A DNA stretch of 64,000 nucleotides from Lethocerus indicus (GCA_019843655.1 JACDQD010000002.1:1374585-1438584), one strand, 5' to 3'; counted from the stretch's first letter, positions 1 to 12,459 are shown. Notes: generated from the letters alone by a model not told the origin. Program-made: numbers and translations.

Positions 1-2237
1 TTTGGATGCGAGCGATGCAACCATCCAGCTAGCGTAAACGCAGGAAATATTTTTTCCTAGAAATTAGGACTCCTACAAACCTGTCTTCTTTTTACAAAAA
101 TAGAAATATAATTTCTTTCGTAATCTATTGTACAAATTATAAAGACTCGAACGAAAATTGATAATAAAAATGAAACGAATCTGAACGGAACAGTGAATGT
201 CAGTTTAATCTAGGAATTGGTCGTAACAGGGTCGCTGGGAATGAACAAAAAAAAGTTATTTGCCGGGGAACAGACACCGGGAAATGATAAGAAACTTATC
301 TGTTTCTCTCCCTCCTAGCTTGTCCCCGTCGTCCCTATACCTGTCTCCTCTCTCTATTGTTCTCCGAGATTGGTTGGGAGATGGGGGCGGGCCGGGTCCG
401 GGCGCCGGGGAGGATAGTGTTTCCCTCCCCTGGAGGGTACGGTACACTGAAAGGGTTATGCCCAAGGCTTATTGGATTCCTGAATCACTTATCCCGTAAT
501 GGGATATAGGCTTTCTCGGAGTGCCCCTACAGCCACTCTCAAATTGTAAACCGGCCGACCGCACGCATTTTCTTTTCTCTCAATTCGGATATTAAATTTG
601 ATTGCGGTCCAATAGGCGGTTTCTCTGGACATTATCAAGATTTAGTGAACGGCCATTTCTGGGATTTTGAGCAATTCGACAGGGCTGTTTCAAAACATCA
701 GATCGATAATTATGATGAAGTTTTCCATTAATGCCTGCATAATTAACTGCTGCTTCATAAAATCAGAATTGAAGTGGAATTCAATCCAAGTTAAATAAAG
801 TAATTGTTGTTCTTTTGGATCCCTTAAACAATTAGTTGTCCTTCAAAGTTTCAAACTTTGACACTTGTCAGTAGCAGTGATGTAGTGCCGGTACTTACAG
901 TGTCACTACACCGACAGCAGAATAATTAAATATCAACTTATAAAAGCAGTGAGGTTTAACGCCTGAATGCTTCCGCTGCAGGAGAAATATATTCCTATTT
1001 AAGGTGTAAGGTGTTTCTGTAACGGACGTTTGTTTCGAAATAAACGTAAGAAAGTAAGAAAAGTGAGACCGACTACAGCTATACTCAAGAATATTGATTG
1101 AGTCGTAAAGTTTAGATCGAGTGTATAAGAGCTGATGCATTTTCCAATCGATAGCTGCACACAAATCACTAATCTATAAACATAGTAACATTCTCGATTA
1201 TTTAAAATAATTGGGTTTACAACGTTGGCTTATTAACCCCGGTGATAACGGAAAGAATTAAAAAAAAATGTCGTCGACACCGGCGAAGATTATAACACAT
1301 CGCGTAGATTCATCAGTGCACACGCCAAAGCGCGGAAGAATAACAAAAATAGAGACTTAAGAGAGAAATATTAAAAATTAATAAACGCTCAAAGACACAA
1401 CAAAACTGTAAAGGAAGAAATGATTTTCCTTTCTGTTTCTTTTTGTTTTGTATATTCTCAAATCCTTTGATCACACATTAAAGGACGTTTCAGAGACTGC
1501 GCCAGCCCTATTGTTAAGGGAGGAAAAACTGTCGAATCGTAAGGTAGAAAATATTTACGCCCCGGGTTCCCGTTTGTGTATTCGCGGGCCGTTTTTCTTT
1601 TTCCCGCCCCCACCCTCTTTCCCCTTTCTCTTCTTCTTCTTCTTTTTTTTTCTCTCTCTCTATTTCTGATGACGAGACATTATTTAGAGAAGGCGGGTCC
1701 CGCCCGCCCCGGGCGGGGAGGCGCTAATCCGCTACACAAAAGGGCGCCGCGGGCACAAAAGGAATGCAACAACAATATATATATATAAGGGCTGCATTTC
1801 GGGTGGGCGACACACTCCTCCTTTCAATAGGAGGCGGAATCGGATGGATCTCGGCAACGTGACAGAAGGGATGGTGAAAGGGGACCAGCAGCGGCTAATG
1901 CGTCGTGCGTCAAAAGCACGAGACGCGAGAAAATCGGGACATTCGCATTTTTAAAATACCACTGAATTAATAGCGATCCATCACAGGCCACTCTCATATC
2001 CCGAGAATCCCGAGGGTCGCAATCGATTTACCCCTAAGGTACATTTCTGCACATTGCCATCCCTAACCTTGCTAACGAGAACTGAAGACGAAGGTAAGAA
2101 GTAGATATTTTTATTCGTCCCATTCTGTTCGGCCCCTTTCATGGGCTGTTTGAGGTGTACAACAATTAGTCTCGTGTCATTGCATAGAACACCTAGTGAA
2201 AATCTAATTCCCCGGTTAATTCAAAGGGAAATATTTG
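1..2237. other. Intergenic or intronic stretch, nothing recognised
   Basis: No recognisable exon, RNA gene or mobile element was found on either strand. The only open frames are under 95 codons, and their translations are low in complexity or look random. Visible features are a pyrimidine-rich tract at about 1598-1660 and a short TA run at about 1777-1788. The stretch could be intronic or intergenic. Confidence 0.6.
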
Positions 2238-2754
2238 GGGTATTATTCTCACGTGGAATCCCCACACCCGACTCAAAAGAATCGACTTGAACAGAAAATT
2301 TGTACTCTTAAGGCCGTTACTAAAACGGACATCGAAATTGACCTCAAGTAACAAACTGACAATGTACAAAGCGATACTCAAACCGACACGGACATACGGC
2401 ATGGGGCTATGGGGTTCCAACATCGCTCGCATCCAGAGATTTCAATCAAAAGTCCTTCGCACCATCCTTAATGTATGTTTCTAACCAGACAATCCACCAT
2501 GACCTCGACATACCGACAGTAGACGAAGTCACAAAATCCCGGTTCCTGAAGTTCCACTCCAGCCTTTCTCCTCATCCTAATCAACTCGTTCAGTCCCTCG
2601 GACAGTAGTTAAAAATCGTGTCAAAAAGCGCCATCATCGGGTGGTTTCTTTACAGAGACAAACACGTGAAAAATATACACGTATCAATTGCACCTATAAC
2701 TGTAAAAGTTGATAGTGCAAAATACAAAAAGTTAAAAAAAAAAGGGTATTATTC
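2238..2754 (+). mobile_element. 5'-truncated Jockey-like LINE copy a, with target-site duplication
   Basis: The body is 2249-2743, flanked by an exact 11-bp direct repeat GGGTATTATTC at 2238-2248 and 2744-2754, and it ends in an A-run. This is the signature of target-primed reverse transcription. The plus strand encodes the C-terminal part of a non-LTR reverse-transcriptase ORF downstream of the catalytic palm: IDLNRKF, LLKRTSKLTSSNKLTMYKAI and RIQRFQSKVLRTILN, then after a one-frame shift YVSNQTIHHDLDIP. The motif order KVLRTILNAPWYVSN...DLNIP is typical of the Jockey clade. The catalytic domain is absent and the reading frame is broken, so the copy is dead. It belongs to the same family as the copies at 6.3, 34.1, 37.5, 39.9 and 49.2 kb. 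Confidence 0.9.
2280..2608 (+). pseudogene. LINE reverse-transcriptase C-terminus remnant
   Basis: The first frame reads IDLNRKFVLLRPLLKRTSKL and continues to VLRTILN, reaching a stop near 2481. A second frame from about 2475 reads YVSNQTIHHDLDIPTVDEV and then KFHSSLSPHPNQLVQSL up to a TAG at 2606-2608. The join sits where other copies have a CCCCC(A/C)GGG stretch coding NAP, so a small deletion caused the frameshift. No catalytic residues are present. Only the post-palm or thumb region is represented. Confidence 0.85.
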
Positions 2755-3633
2755 GGACACTCATTTCACTTTCTTCTTTGGGGGAGGAAAAGTTGCCCTA
2801 ACGAAGATTCGCGGGAGGAAACGAACTACAAGAACGAGCCCAAAATAAATTACGGCCAGGCAGTATTGAAAGCAAAACTAATGTCACCCAGACGAATCGA
2901 CTGAAAAATAAAAATTTTCTTCTTTTCTGACGTAGGAACAATAATTGTTGCAGACCTCGAACGCGTGAAACAATAATGCGAGGCGAAATTTTGATATATT
3001 CGCGATTGAGCGTCCACTGAATTTATTTTCCACGTCGCCGTTTACAATTCGACGGGGTTGAAATGTATTTCGGCGCTACGGTAAAAGACAACAGAGGCAC
3101 GCTGTTTGACTATTGCCGCCGTCAAATAGAAGCCGATTTCAGTCGCAGGCTGCGTAGGTTGGGAAATATTTCGTGGTGAAATGAACGTAAAACGCGGGCA
3201 GACGCTGAAACCGCCGAGAGGGAGATACACGCTAACCGCCGATTAACACCGGTTTCAACGCTTTAAAAACAGATAATCGATATTAATTACAACGGAATAA
3301 ATCGCCGGCTGCAAATATTTAAGCTTATTAAGTTGTCAAATGAAATATAGACCAGTTAATAAAACATCGGGAAATCGTATTTATTCGAGCATAATTCTGT
3401 GACAGAGCGCGGATTATACGTTGGCATGATATACAGTGTACCCAAAAGGGCTGTTTAGAGGAAGTTAGGGTAGAGTGGAATGTGAAAGATTATTGCCACA
3501 TTTTACAAATTGGCTCTGCTACCAGTTATCAAATGAATTCAATGTTATACAGGGCAAAATGCGGACAACGCCTTCTGTTGTAATTTTTGTATCTATTGTA
3601 CAATAAATATTTATAGTTATAAGTACAAAAGGT
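2755..3633. other. Non-coding stretch, nothing recognised
   Basis: AT-rich single-copy-looking DNA between a LINE copy and a foldback element. No supported coding region or repeat was seen. Confidence 0.6.
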
Positions 3634-3960
3634 AAAGTTTATTCTGTAGGTTTTTGGTGTTTCTGTCTCCTCTCGCCGGTTAGGTCTTTTGTCGACCGGC
3701 TTCGGTTGCTCGCCGTCTTCAGTAGCGGTGTTAGTCACTGTCGGCACTTTGATGTTTTCGGGGCATCCTCAATGCACTGTGCCACTGTCACTTCCAACAG
3801 TACTGTCACTGTCACTGAAAAACATCCAAATTGCCAACACCGCTACTGAAGATGGCGACCGGGGGGAAACCGGCGAGAGGAGACAGAAACACCACAAATC
3901 TACGGTATTCCAACCCCTCGCAGACCACAAAACAGGTATGTTAAACTGGAAAAGTTTATT
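3634..3960 (+). mobile_element. PLE-related foldback element, copy A
   Basis: The body is 3644-3950, flanked by a direct repeat AAAGTTTATT at 3634-3643 and 3951-3960. The 5' arm begins GTAGGTTTTTGGTGTTTCTG. The 3' arm is its reverse complement plus about 44 extra bases ending AACAGGTATGTTAAACT. The arms flank a short centre containing CACTGTCACTTCC...CAGTACTGTCACTGTCACTG and no coding sequence. Both arms carry the hammerhead-like motif in mutated form: the 5' arm (read on the minus strand, 3691-3727) has GAAG in place of GAAA and has lost stem I, and the 3' arm has lost stem II. Membership of the Penelope-like group is inferred from copy F. Confidence 0.8.
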
Positions 3961-4022
3961 TTTATGTCTCTTCTTTATCTCGATAAGGCTGTTCTTCTCG
4001 TTTTCAATTGCTAGTTTTTCGG

Positions 4023-4076
4023 CTAAGGTCAGTTATTGATGTCCGTTTCAGTAATGGCCTTAATATTCCTAATTTA
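4023..4076 (-). mobile_element. Short LINE reverse-transcriptase fragment
   Basis: About 54 bp matches, with scattered substitutions, the segment of the LINE family that in other copies reads AAGGTCAATTTCGATGTCCG followed by TTTAGTAACGGCCTTAAGAG (for example at 34.4 and 40.1 kb). It lies in the same strand sense as those minus-strand copies. It starts about 60 bp after foldback copy A and is too short to show ends. Confidence 0.6.
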
Positions 4077-4403
4077 AGGACGGCTCCGGGTATTCGAAAC
4101 TATGCCAGACCTTTTTCCAGACTAGTAATAGTAAAGGGGCAATATCATCGCGACGTGTGAACCAAAAGTACGGGGATAATTAATGGGTTAATAACACTAA
4201 TAGTGTCGGGATGTTCGGCTGTAGCGCAGATCCGTGCACTCTACTCGGAAGAAATCAGCATTGGGGGGGGGAAGGGAATAAGGGAAGAAATCCACTTCCT
4301 AAAAGTGAGAAGCGTCCGGGGAACACACGGAAGTTGAAAATGGGGTATAATTTTTCACGGGGGTTCTCGGTGGTGGGGGCGTCGGCAGAGCAACTGAAGG
4401 CGA

Positions 4404-4405
<2 letters not shown>

Positions 4406-4441
<36 letters not shown>
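4406..4441. repeat. (GA)18 microsatellite
   Basis: An uninterrupted GA dinucleotide run of about 36 bp. Confidence 0.97.
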
Positions 4442-4444
<3 letters not shown>

Positions 4445-6262
4445 TATTGCCGGGTACACTTCCATTACACAACAGAGGACACAACCGGGTAGAGAGGAGA
4501 CGCCCATTTGCATAAATAATATTCCAACATATACTAAAAAGGAGTGCGCGGGCGTGCCTATAAGAAAAATCTTCCGGTACAGTTGGCCTAATGCTATCGC
4601 TTCTCTCCCCCCCCCCCTTCACAACCCCTTGTCCTCTTCCCTTCCAGCCTTTCTTTGTTTTTTATCTTTATTCCCTCTCCCTCTCGCCCCCCCAACCCAA
4701 CCCACGCTTCTTCTTTGCCAGCGGCAAATTTATAAGAACGGTAAATTTACAGCCCGGGGCCGTTGTTGTGTTGCGGGCGTACCGCGTTCAACACAAAATA
4801 CTATAAGTAGGAATGGGCGTTAAAACGCCCAAACCACGAGTGCATCTCAAATATGAGTTTAATCCGATAATAATTTGGTCCCGTATTTCGAGCTGTATAA
4901 TAATGCAAGCCGTGTCGATTTTATTAGGAATTTATTGCTCCCCTAGAGAAATGAGGAATTTTCTGTTTTGGTCCCGTCCACATATTGTGGACCATAGATG
5001 TTTCTACTTTTCAGCTCCAACTGTTACAAACCCTTAAAGAATGCCTCACTGTAGTTTCTGACAGAATACTCGATTCCAAATTAAAGTATCACTCGGTGAG
5101 AACACTAGCTGAAACCGATCCCATGTTTTGGAGGGGGCGCGAAACAAATAAATAATTAAAGGATGGGGGGGGGAGGGGAGGAGGATGCTCACAATGATGA
5201 ATTGGGGGAGTTGTGCCCCCCCCCTCCCCTTCCAAGCTCCTATTTCCAATATACGCCCTTCAAACACCTTTCAGTACTCTGATTGTTAATAATACCAGAT
5301 ACCAAGTGTCAACCCCGATAGTAGCGAGAATATAGGGAGAAGGCGAGAGGAGTCGGTCCAGGTGTTACTGACACCCTCCGACCAAAAACTGTACAATATC
5401 TCACCCGTTAAAGAAATAAAACAAATACTTACTATCGACGGGGGTGTGACGGGTATTGCCGAAGGTGGAAATCCTAGTCCGGAATGTTTTTGCCGCTGAA
5501 ATGTTTCAGATTTATCCACTTCTGTCGGCGCTACAAATTAATCACAGCCCAAAATTGAATATGATAAAGGGACATTCGTCAGAAAACGTCAGTTATAAAC
5601 AGTTCAGACGTCAGTTATAGAACTCAAATACCGACAATTAAATTGAGATTCCTCCAGATCGTCCTCCTAGGATAACTTTTTGATATACCCGGAAGGACAC
5701 GCCGAACAAGTCTGAATACAGGAATCAGTCGGTCAGCCGCGGGTATACACGGGGCGGATTTCAACTTTGCCCGGGCATTAATATTTCCGGAGATATTGGC
5801 AAAGTTGAGATGGCCGCAATATCTACGATCGCGCTGAGAATCATCAGAATCCCAAGGGCGGGCCGGATCAAAAAACTAATCGCGTCCGGCCCCGATCGAG
5901 ACCGGGGATTCGGAACCGGGAGGGTCATACACGAAAGTCATCTCCGGATATCAACTGCAGTTGGGGAAACTGCCGGGGCTCTCCTATTTTATTTTGGGGG
6001 GGGGAGCCTGTGGGTCGGTAGGATTTGCGACCGCCCGGGGGGCCCCACCGAAAGGAACGAGATATGGCCTACGTGCCGATGCCGACCGACCTCCTTATCC
6101 CCGTCACCTTTACACACCCACCCGGCTCGTGTCTCGCACTTGATGTCACGATTTCGACAGCAAAATACAATATCATCCGCTCCCATCAAACTGTCCTCCA
6201 TTCTAGTGAAAATAGTAAAGAATACACCGATATTAAATCGGGTAAATATATTTCCACCTATT

Positions 6263-6629
6263 ATTACCACAGCATACCCGACTGAAAAGAACAGATCTAA
6301 ATAGTAAATTTAGACTGTTGAGACCCCTTTTGAAAAAGGACATCAAACCTTACAATAGCCAACAAACTGACCATAAAACTACGGAATAGAACTATATGGG
6401 GTTCCGCCAAGAAATCCGACATCGCTCGCATCCAAAATTCCAGTCAAAAGTCCTTCGTACCATCCTTAATGCTCCCCCCGGGGTATGTTTCTAACCGAAC
6501 AATCCGCAATGACCTCAACATACACTGGATGGATGGCGTCTTTATCGAGTGAAACTAATCAAACAAACCGCAATTGTACCTATAACTGGCACATAGTTGA
6601 TTGTACAATAACTAAAGTTAAAAAAAAAG
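6263..6629 (+). mobile_element. Degenerate Jockey-like LINE copy b with poly-A end
   Basis: This is the same family as copy a but more diverged. It runs from CATACCCGACTGAAAAGAAC through TGGGGTTCCGCCAAGAAATC (reading WGSAKKSDIARIQ) and a stretch matching VLRTILNAPPG...VSNRTIRNDLNI, to a 3' untranslated end TATAACTGGCACATAGTTGA and an A9 run at 6621-6629. That 3' end matches copy f at 49.2 kb in opposite orientation, which identifies the authentic 3' terminus of the family. Several frameshifts are present. No clear target-site duplication was found. Confidence 0.85.
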
Positions 6630-9600
6630 CTATGAATTAATAACACGCGTAATAAAATGAAATGTATTCTAGCTTCTATCCAACGGACGTAGTTGATCTA
6701 CGGCTTCGGAGTGACTCGTGACGTTTAATTGATTCCAATTACCTGCCGCCGTGTGCGAGGACATCGGCCGAACGGGGAATTCCTTCAATCGAAACCGCTT
6801 TTAATTAAATTCCAAACGCGGGTCGATTCCGGAGTAAGGCCACCGGCCAGATATCACTTTTTTCGGTTCTTCTTTATAGCCCGTGCCCGACCGTGAAATC
6901 AAGTTTAATTCGGAATGACAGGCAAAGCGTCAATCATTCCACCGAAACCCGGATTCAGAATTAATAATTACCCCTCCCTCCCCCGACGTCACCCCTGACA
7001 TTATACGGTACACAGACTTGTAAAAAAACTAAATTTATTTCACGCGGGAGAGAAAAATGCGACACTATTCTGATATTTTGATTTAAGGACCGAATCTGAA
7101 AAATCGAATATATTTTTGAGGTTTTTCAATGGAAACCTCCACCCCCTCCCAGCCCAACAAGCGATTTCACGCTATTCGAAGATGAAAAATGTCGTACAGC
7201 CCGGAGAGAGAGAGATTTATGGGCGGGCGAAGGTTAATCTGCAATCGAAAGGGTTGTTTTTTAATTAAAAATGATTTCTGAGAAAAGAATGGAGAGTTAT
7301 TCCTCCCCCCCCCCCCCACAATAGGTAAGGACCGTGGGCGGTGTGGGGGGAGGGGGTGGTTGGGAGGACGATTAAGGGTTCGGCAAAATTTAATATTCCT
7401 CCCCCTTCATCCACCGCCCTAATGTCGGCGGACACGATAAAACCATTCAATTATATCTATAAAATATGAGCTTGTATACGAACATCGGGGGTAGTCCTAC
7501 TACGCCCTCTCACCCACCACCACCCGCCCTCCCCTCAATCATCTAGGGATGAATAATTTCAAAGATGGGGTGCCGCTATTTCGGCCCCACTGCCATTAGT
7601 GCTCAAGTAATTCTTCATCGCATCCACGTCACTGTGGACCGATCACAACCACTCTAAATGAGCTCTGTCTCAATCTTCAACCAAAACCACCCCCCCCTGT
7701 ATCCCTTACAGTATTTAAGTATTTAAGTAATATGTACGTGGTTTAGTAAATCGCTACTAACGAGTTGTCTCTTCCGTCCGAAACAATGTGAAAGTATGTT
7801 AAAATCAGGACGAACCATTAAAGCATTAAAAATGTGTACACAAAGAGTGTTTACATGGCTTGACCTAAAATAAACTATATATATGAATGAATCTTTTGCG
7901 CTCGATCATAGTTGTGATAACAACTTTCCAGTGCCGAAAATGTTGGCGCCCGCATATCGGGCCTACTTTGGGAGCCGACTAATTATTCATAATTGGGGGG
8001 ATGAAAGAAATTTCCGAGCCTAGAACATTGGCCGAGGGGGTCAACGATTTAATGAAGACTGTATATAGGCGTAATTAGTTCAGCCCCGTTTATACAAACA
8101 CCGCTTCCTCCCCCCCCACCCTCCGTGTTCCTTTTGGACGATCATTAATTAATTTTTCCCCCATTTATCATCCCCGTTTTTCCCTTCCTCGGCCCTTCCC
8201 CGTTCTCGCACAACAGTTTTTAACTTATCCGAAAGATCGAATTTTCCTTTATCCTCTCTCCCATTTTTCTGAGTCGGCCAACTTCTTTACTCGTTACTCC
8301 TCTAACCGCCGACCCGTTATTCTAAATTAGTCTGGACATTCTTTTGACGTAGCGTTTTAAAACCGATTAACCGACAATTTGGGGAGAATGAAAAAATGAC
8401 GAAGAATATCAAAAAAAAACCCTTTTTTGTTGTTGGACTGTGAAACTTAAATTAAGCATAAGAAAATCTCCGCGTCATAAATTGCGTCTAAAATCCTCTT
8501 GGACACAATGAAATATAAATAAAACTCGCTCAGATTTGGTTTGAATATATATTATTTTGGTACGCCGTAGTAAAAATTCGAAAACTTTTAGGAGGATGGC
8601 AGCCATGAAATGTAACAATCGCACGAATGCAATTGAACTACAATTACATAATTCTACAACAGAATGCTTAATAGAAAATCGGTATTCGATATTATAAGTA
8701 CTAAGAATCGTGAAAACCTAAAAACCTCCCCCTCACTTAAACCCTCCTCAGCGCAGAGGGACAATAACAAACCTCACCATAAATCACGCAGGAATATAAT
8801 GCCTAGGTTATTATATTATTTACAATAATTCCCCTACTGCCCGCGCTTAAACTAAATAGCGCCAGTAAAATGCGTTCCCGGAAAAAGGTTTGGGACTGGA
8901 GTAAGTCAAGATTCTGAAATCCGTGTACAGTTCATCGAAAAATGCCGGACAATTCTTCATAGCGGGACAGTTATAAATAGGGGAGTATGAAAGGCACAAA
9001 CAAGGTATTATTGGTTGTGGAGGGTTGGCGAGCACTCAGTCTTTAAAATCCCCCGCTGTGGCAGCCCTGACGAATAGGCAGCCGCAAATTTCCCTCGGAC
9101 TTTCCCGGGGCCGAAGTGAGTGAAATCGGGGAAAAATTGTTGTGTCCCCCGTCTGCCGGGCCGGATTGAGCGGCCCCCCCCCGTTTGATAGATCTGTTTA
9201 ATTTTCCTTCCCTTTTTCCTCGGGGCGTTGACAAATCCCGCAACCCGGGAGGTCGGCCCCTCCCCCCCGCCACTACCGCGAGGCCACTTTCCATCTCCTA
9301 CCATCCACCTTCTAAAATAAATCATACCGAATAAGTACTCGAGTAAATACAGTTTACGGGAAAGGCGGTCCGCCATTTATCTGTCACTTCAAACCCTAAA
9401 CCCCCCTTCCCCTCCCCCCCCCACAATTATAGAGAAAAGAGATGAATTAGTCATTCTAAAATACCGTTTGTTCCAGCTCACTGGGCAAGTACATTCGCTA
9501 CATTTTAGTATTATTCTGGATCTTATAAAATTACTGGGGAAGTGTAAAGGGTAATAAAAAAAATGGAGACGGATCTTCGTGGCAGTACCAGCGACGTGAC

Positions 9601-9804
9601 TAACCCACCGCGTTAGGTTGCCGAATTCGGACAAGAAGAACTTTTCCCAGAAAAGAGATCTCGTTACTGATGATGGAGACAAGCCCGAACCTAACTGGAT
9701 TAGGATAAACAAAAACTTAGAAGCTCAAAGAATGTGGGCCCCCAAAACAAATGCTCAAATTAATCGCATTATAGTAGTACAGACACTTCAGACAAATTGT
9801 AGCT
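6630..9804. other. Non-coding stretch, nothing recognised
   Basis: About 3.2 kb without a supported gene. It holds several C or G homopolymer runs of 8-10 bases (about 7307-7317, 9174-9181, 9413-9421) and a GC-richer patch at 9040-9300. The frames in that patch (both strands, up to 122 codons) are proline-, glycine- and arginine-rich and show no known domain. Confidence 0.55.
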
Positions 9805-10037
9805 AATCCCTATAGGTTAATATACCTGTTTTCTGGTCTGCGAGGGGTTGGAATACCGTAGTTTCTTGGTGTTTCTGTCTCCTCTCGCCGGTTTGGTCTT
9901 TCGCCAGACCGGTTTCGGCCGCTCGCCATCTTCAGTAGCGGTGTTTTTCGGGCATTCTCACTGCACTGTTGTGCACTTTCACTTGTACTTGACAGTACAG
10001 GACAGAAACACCACGAACCTATAGGAATCCCTATAGG
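9805..10037 (-). mobile_element. PLE-related foldback element, copy B (5' arm mostly deleted)
   Basis: The body is 9817-10025, flanked by an exact 12-bp direct repeat AATCCCTATAGG (9805-9816 and 10026-10037). Read on the minus strand it starts GGTTCGTGGTGTTTCTGTC, then jumps directly into the centre, so most of the 5' arm including its ribozyme motif is gone. The 3' arm is complete and ends with the family tail (AACAGGTATATTAACC here). The sense-strand hammerhead-like motif at 9903-9939 is intact. Confidence 0.85.
9903..9939 (-). ncRNA. Candidate hammerhead ribozyme, copy B 3' arm (sense)
   Basis: On the minus strand the order is stem I GCTA, core CTGAAGA, stem II GGC...GCC with one unpaired T before it and a GAGCG-type loop, core GAA, palindromic stem III ACCGGT, cleavage-site C, and stem I TGGC. 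Stem I pairs as G-C, C-G, T-G, A-T, so the change from TAGC to TGGC keeps pairing through a wobble. The pieces match the type I hammerhead layout (CUGANGA / GAAA / NUH). The unpaired T next to stem II departs from the textbook consensus. No activity can be shown from sequence. Confidence 0.6.
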
Positions 10038-11950
10038 GTTTATACGCAATGAACCAGTAGGAAGTAAATTGTTTGCCCCCAATCGATTAATTTATACATA
10101 AAAACGGTGTTATAATTATAATCCTAGCCGCGACAGGCCTATCTGAGTCCGCAATCAGTGGCTAATATAAGGGCGGCGTGGCCAGATTCCAGGGTCTGAG
10201 ATTAATTCGCAGATCAATCAGAGGTGCAGTGTAAGCGGCAGAGAGAGAGATAGAGAGAGAGAGAGGGGTAGGCCCTGTAATATAAGGGCCAGAGGGTAAT
10301 ATGCAAATGCCGGATGCCCTCCCGGCCCGTCAAACCAATAGTAATTACTACAATCACCTGCCCGCCGCCGAGCATTGTGCCTAATTGGTCAACACTTGCC
10401 CCATTCTAAACACCGCAAATAATGGACCCTTCCCGCAGGGTGGCTCTGCCGCGGTTCCGACGGGGGTGTAATGCAAAGCCGCCCCCTAAATGCCTACTAA
10501 CGCCTGAATGTTTTACAGGGGACGAATCCGACTGATTTCCAGCGATACGTCGGTTTTGAAATACCTGTTTGGTGGACAGCGAGTGTTTGGAATACCAAAT
10601 TTCTTGCGGTCTTCTCTCAGGTCTCTCTCAATATGTTTTTTTTAACACCTCCTGTACACATTATCGACCGACGTGAAACAAAATTACTACATAATACAAT
10701 CGTTATATTGACTTCTCGATCGTGGAGTCGATTCACCGCTAAAATATTCTTTAAATATAAACCTTCGGAATATTTTGAAATAGATTGCGTTTTATTCGTT
10801 TGCGGGCGGAAATTATTTTTTCCCTCCAATCCCGTTTATACCCTTCCGAAATAAACAGTTCCTTTGACGGGCTGGGGGGATAAAGCGGAGGCGTTCTGAA
10901 ATTTGTCGAATTTCGGTAAGCGACCGGCGTCGAATTTACGCGGTTTTGAAGCCCGAAAGGATCAAAAGACTCGTTTATACGAGTTTGCGAGAACATTTAA
11001 TTAATACAAAGGGCGGCGGCAGGTAGCGGTTTTCAGAGCTCATTACGCGACCGTTATGACTCCAACCCAATATTGGAAAATTACGCTCAAGTACAGAAAT
11101 CGACTGTTGGACGGTAATTTTTCGGTATTTCGAAAACATCGCCACCAAGAAGCCACCGACAGGATTGGCGAGAAGCCGAAGAAGGACTAACGTAGCACTT
11201 GCGGTAGATACTGTTAGAACTGTCTATAGAATGTAAATTTTGCAAGATTATCTCTACTGTGTACTAATATAGCGATAATATCTCTTGAATGTTTTCCACC
11301 ACTCATTTTGCTCCTTACATGAAATCGATTGTAACCTATTTATTTATTAATAAGGACCTCGAAAAGGACGCCCGAGCTGGGAATATGGTCTTTGCATGCA
11401 TATAAATCGGAGTGGATTGAATAAATTATACGATTATGACGCATAAAACGCGTACATATTTCTGTACGCCTTTCGCATACCACGACAGCTCTCTAGGCAA
11501 TTAAACCTAGGATCGATCGCCAATGTTCGGCAAATATTTGATGAGCCGCCGTCCAACACGAGGGGTGAATTATTTTATTCGGTTCGAGAGTGTTTGTTTT
11601 TTTTTCTTCCCCTTTCTTTCTGGTTTCGGGAGGATCATTTGTTCGGATTGGGAAGAATGCCAAAAGAGCTTTGGCCTGACGCTGTGTGCGGGGTCGACCC
11701 GCATGGGTACTACATCCAAATGGGCTCATTCCTTTCCCACACACAAGGGCATCGCGACGACAGACGACATTGGTTAAAAGATGGACTGATAGTTTGGTTA
11801 AATCTATTGCCATTTCTTGGCTTTAGGTGATCGGATATACAGCATTAATAGTTTAAAGTTAAACTCGTTAAACAAATTCCATCAGATCAATTTACGTGTA
11901 CTTAAATTTTTACAAGAAAAACTTCCCCAAAGTCCCAAAGTTTGGTTAAT
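10038..11950. other. Non-coding stretch, short GA repeat
   Basis: Holds an interrupted GA tract at about 10240-10266. No coding, RNA or mobile-element signal was recognised elsewhere. The two opposite-strand frames near 11.5-11.8 kb have no recognisable domain. Confidence 0.55.
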
Positions 11951-12459
11951 ATCGTCAGAATACCGTAGGTTCGTGGTGTTTCTGTCTACTCTCTACGCTG
12001 GTTTGGTCTTTTGCTAGACCGGTTTCGGCTGCTCGCCATCTTCAGTAGCGGTGTTAGTCACTGTTGGCACTTTGGATGTTTTTCGGGCATCCTCACTGCA
12101 CTGTCACTGTCACTTGTACTGTAAGGCGCTATATGTAAGGCGCTAATACTAAAATGTAAGACAGACCTTTGTTGCGGGCTAGTATTAGGTGCGCCGTACC
12201 ATTGAAACTAGTTGCTCATTAACTGGAATACACTACGCGTTTTAATAGTGTTTAAAATAACTCAAATATTAAAATATATTATTACTGACGTTAGTAGACA
12301 GTACAGGTGACAGTGACAGTGCAGTGAGGACGGCGAGCAGCCGAAACCGGTCTAGCAAAAGACCAAACCAGCGAGAGGAGACAGAAACACCACGAGACTA
12401 CGGTATTCCAACCCCTCGCAGACCACAAAACAGGTATGTTAAACTAATCGTCAGAATAC
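11951..12459 (+). mobile_element. PLE-related foldback element, copy C (with central spacer)
   Basis: The body is 11964-12446, flanked by an exact 13-bp direct repeat ATCGTCAGAATAC (11951-11963 and 12447-12459). The 5' arm starts CGTAGGTTCGTGGTGTTTCTG. The 3' arm repeats it inverted and adds the 44-base tail ending CAGGTATGTTAAACT. A roughly 180-base AT-rich centre lies between the arms. It begins with a partial tandem (AAGGCGCTATATGT, AAGGCGCTAATACT) and is shared with copy D. The 3' arm lacks the CTGAAGAT part of the ribozyme motif (it reads GAGGACGGCGAGC). The 5' arm keeps it intact on the opposite strand. Confidence 0.88.
12013..12049 (-). ncRNA. Candidate hammerhead ribozyme, copy C 5' arm (antisense)
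   Basis: Read on the minus strand: GCTA, CTGAAGA, T, GGC-GAGCA-GCC, GAA, ACCGGT, C, TAGC. The closing stem GCTA/TAGC is fully Watson-Crick. This is the consensus version of the family motif. It lies on the strand opposite to the element's 3' tail, as expected for an inverted terminal copy. Confidence 0.6.

Larger units (their letters stand above)
3961..6262. other. Non-coding stretch with simple repeats and a LINE scrap
   Basis: Apart from the LINE fragment at 4023-4076 and the GA tract listed separately, this stretch holds C-rich runs (about 4608-4617), a G-rich tract at about 5164-5183 and a C-rich tract at about 5216-5233. The frames at 5810-6304 overlap each other and show no domain. I see no gene. 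Confidence 0.55.

Noticed and set aside
3930..3945. CAGGTATGT at the foldback tail as a splice donor
   Set aside because: It resembles a 5' splice site but is part of the conserved element terminus in nearly all copies, and no adjoining exon is visible.
4211..4622. Frames with RERERER or SLSLSLS runs
   Set aside because: These are translations of the (GA)18 microsatellite on the two strands.
5164..5233. Possible G-rich/C-rich foldback
   Set aside because: The G-rich and C-rich tracts are closer to mirror order than to true reverse complements, so a stable hairpin is not supported.
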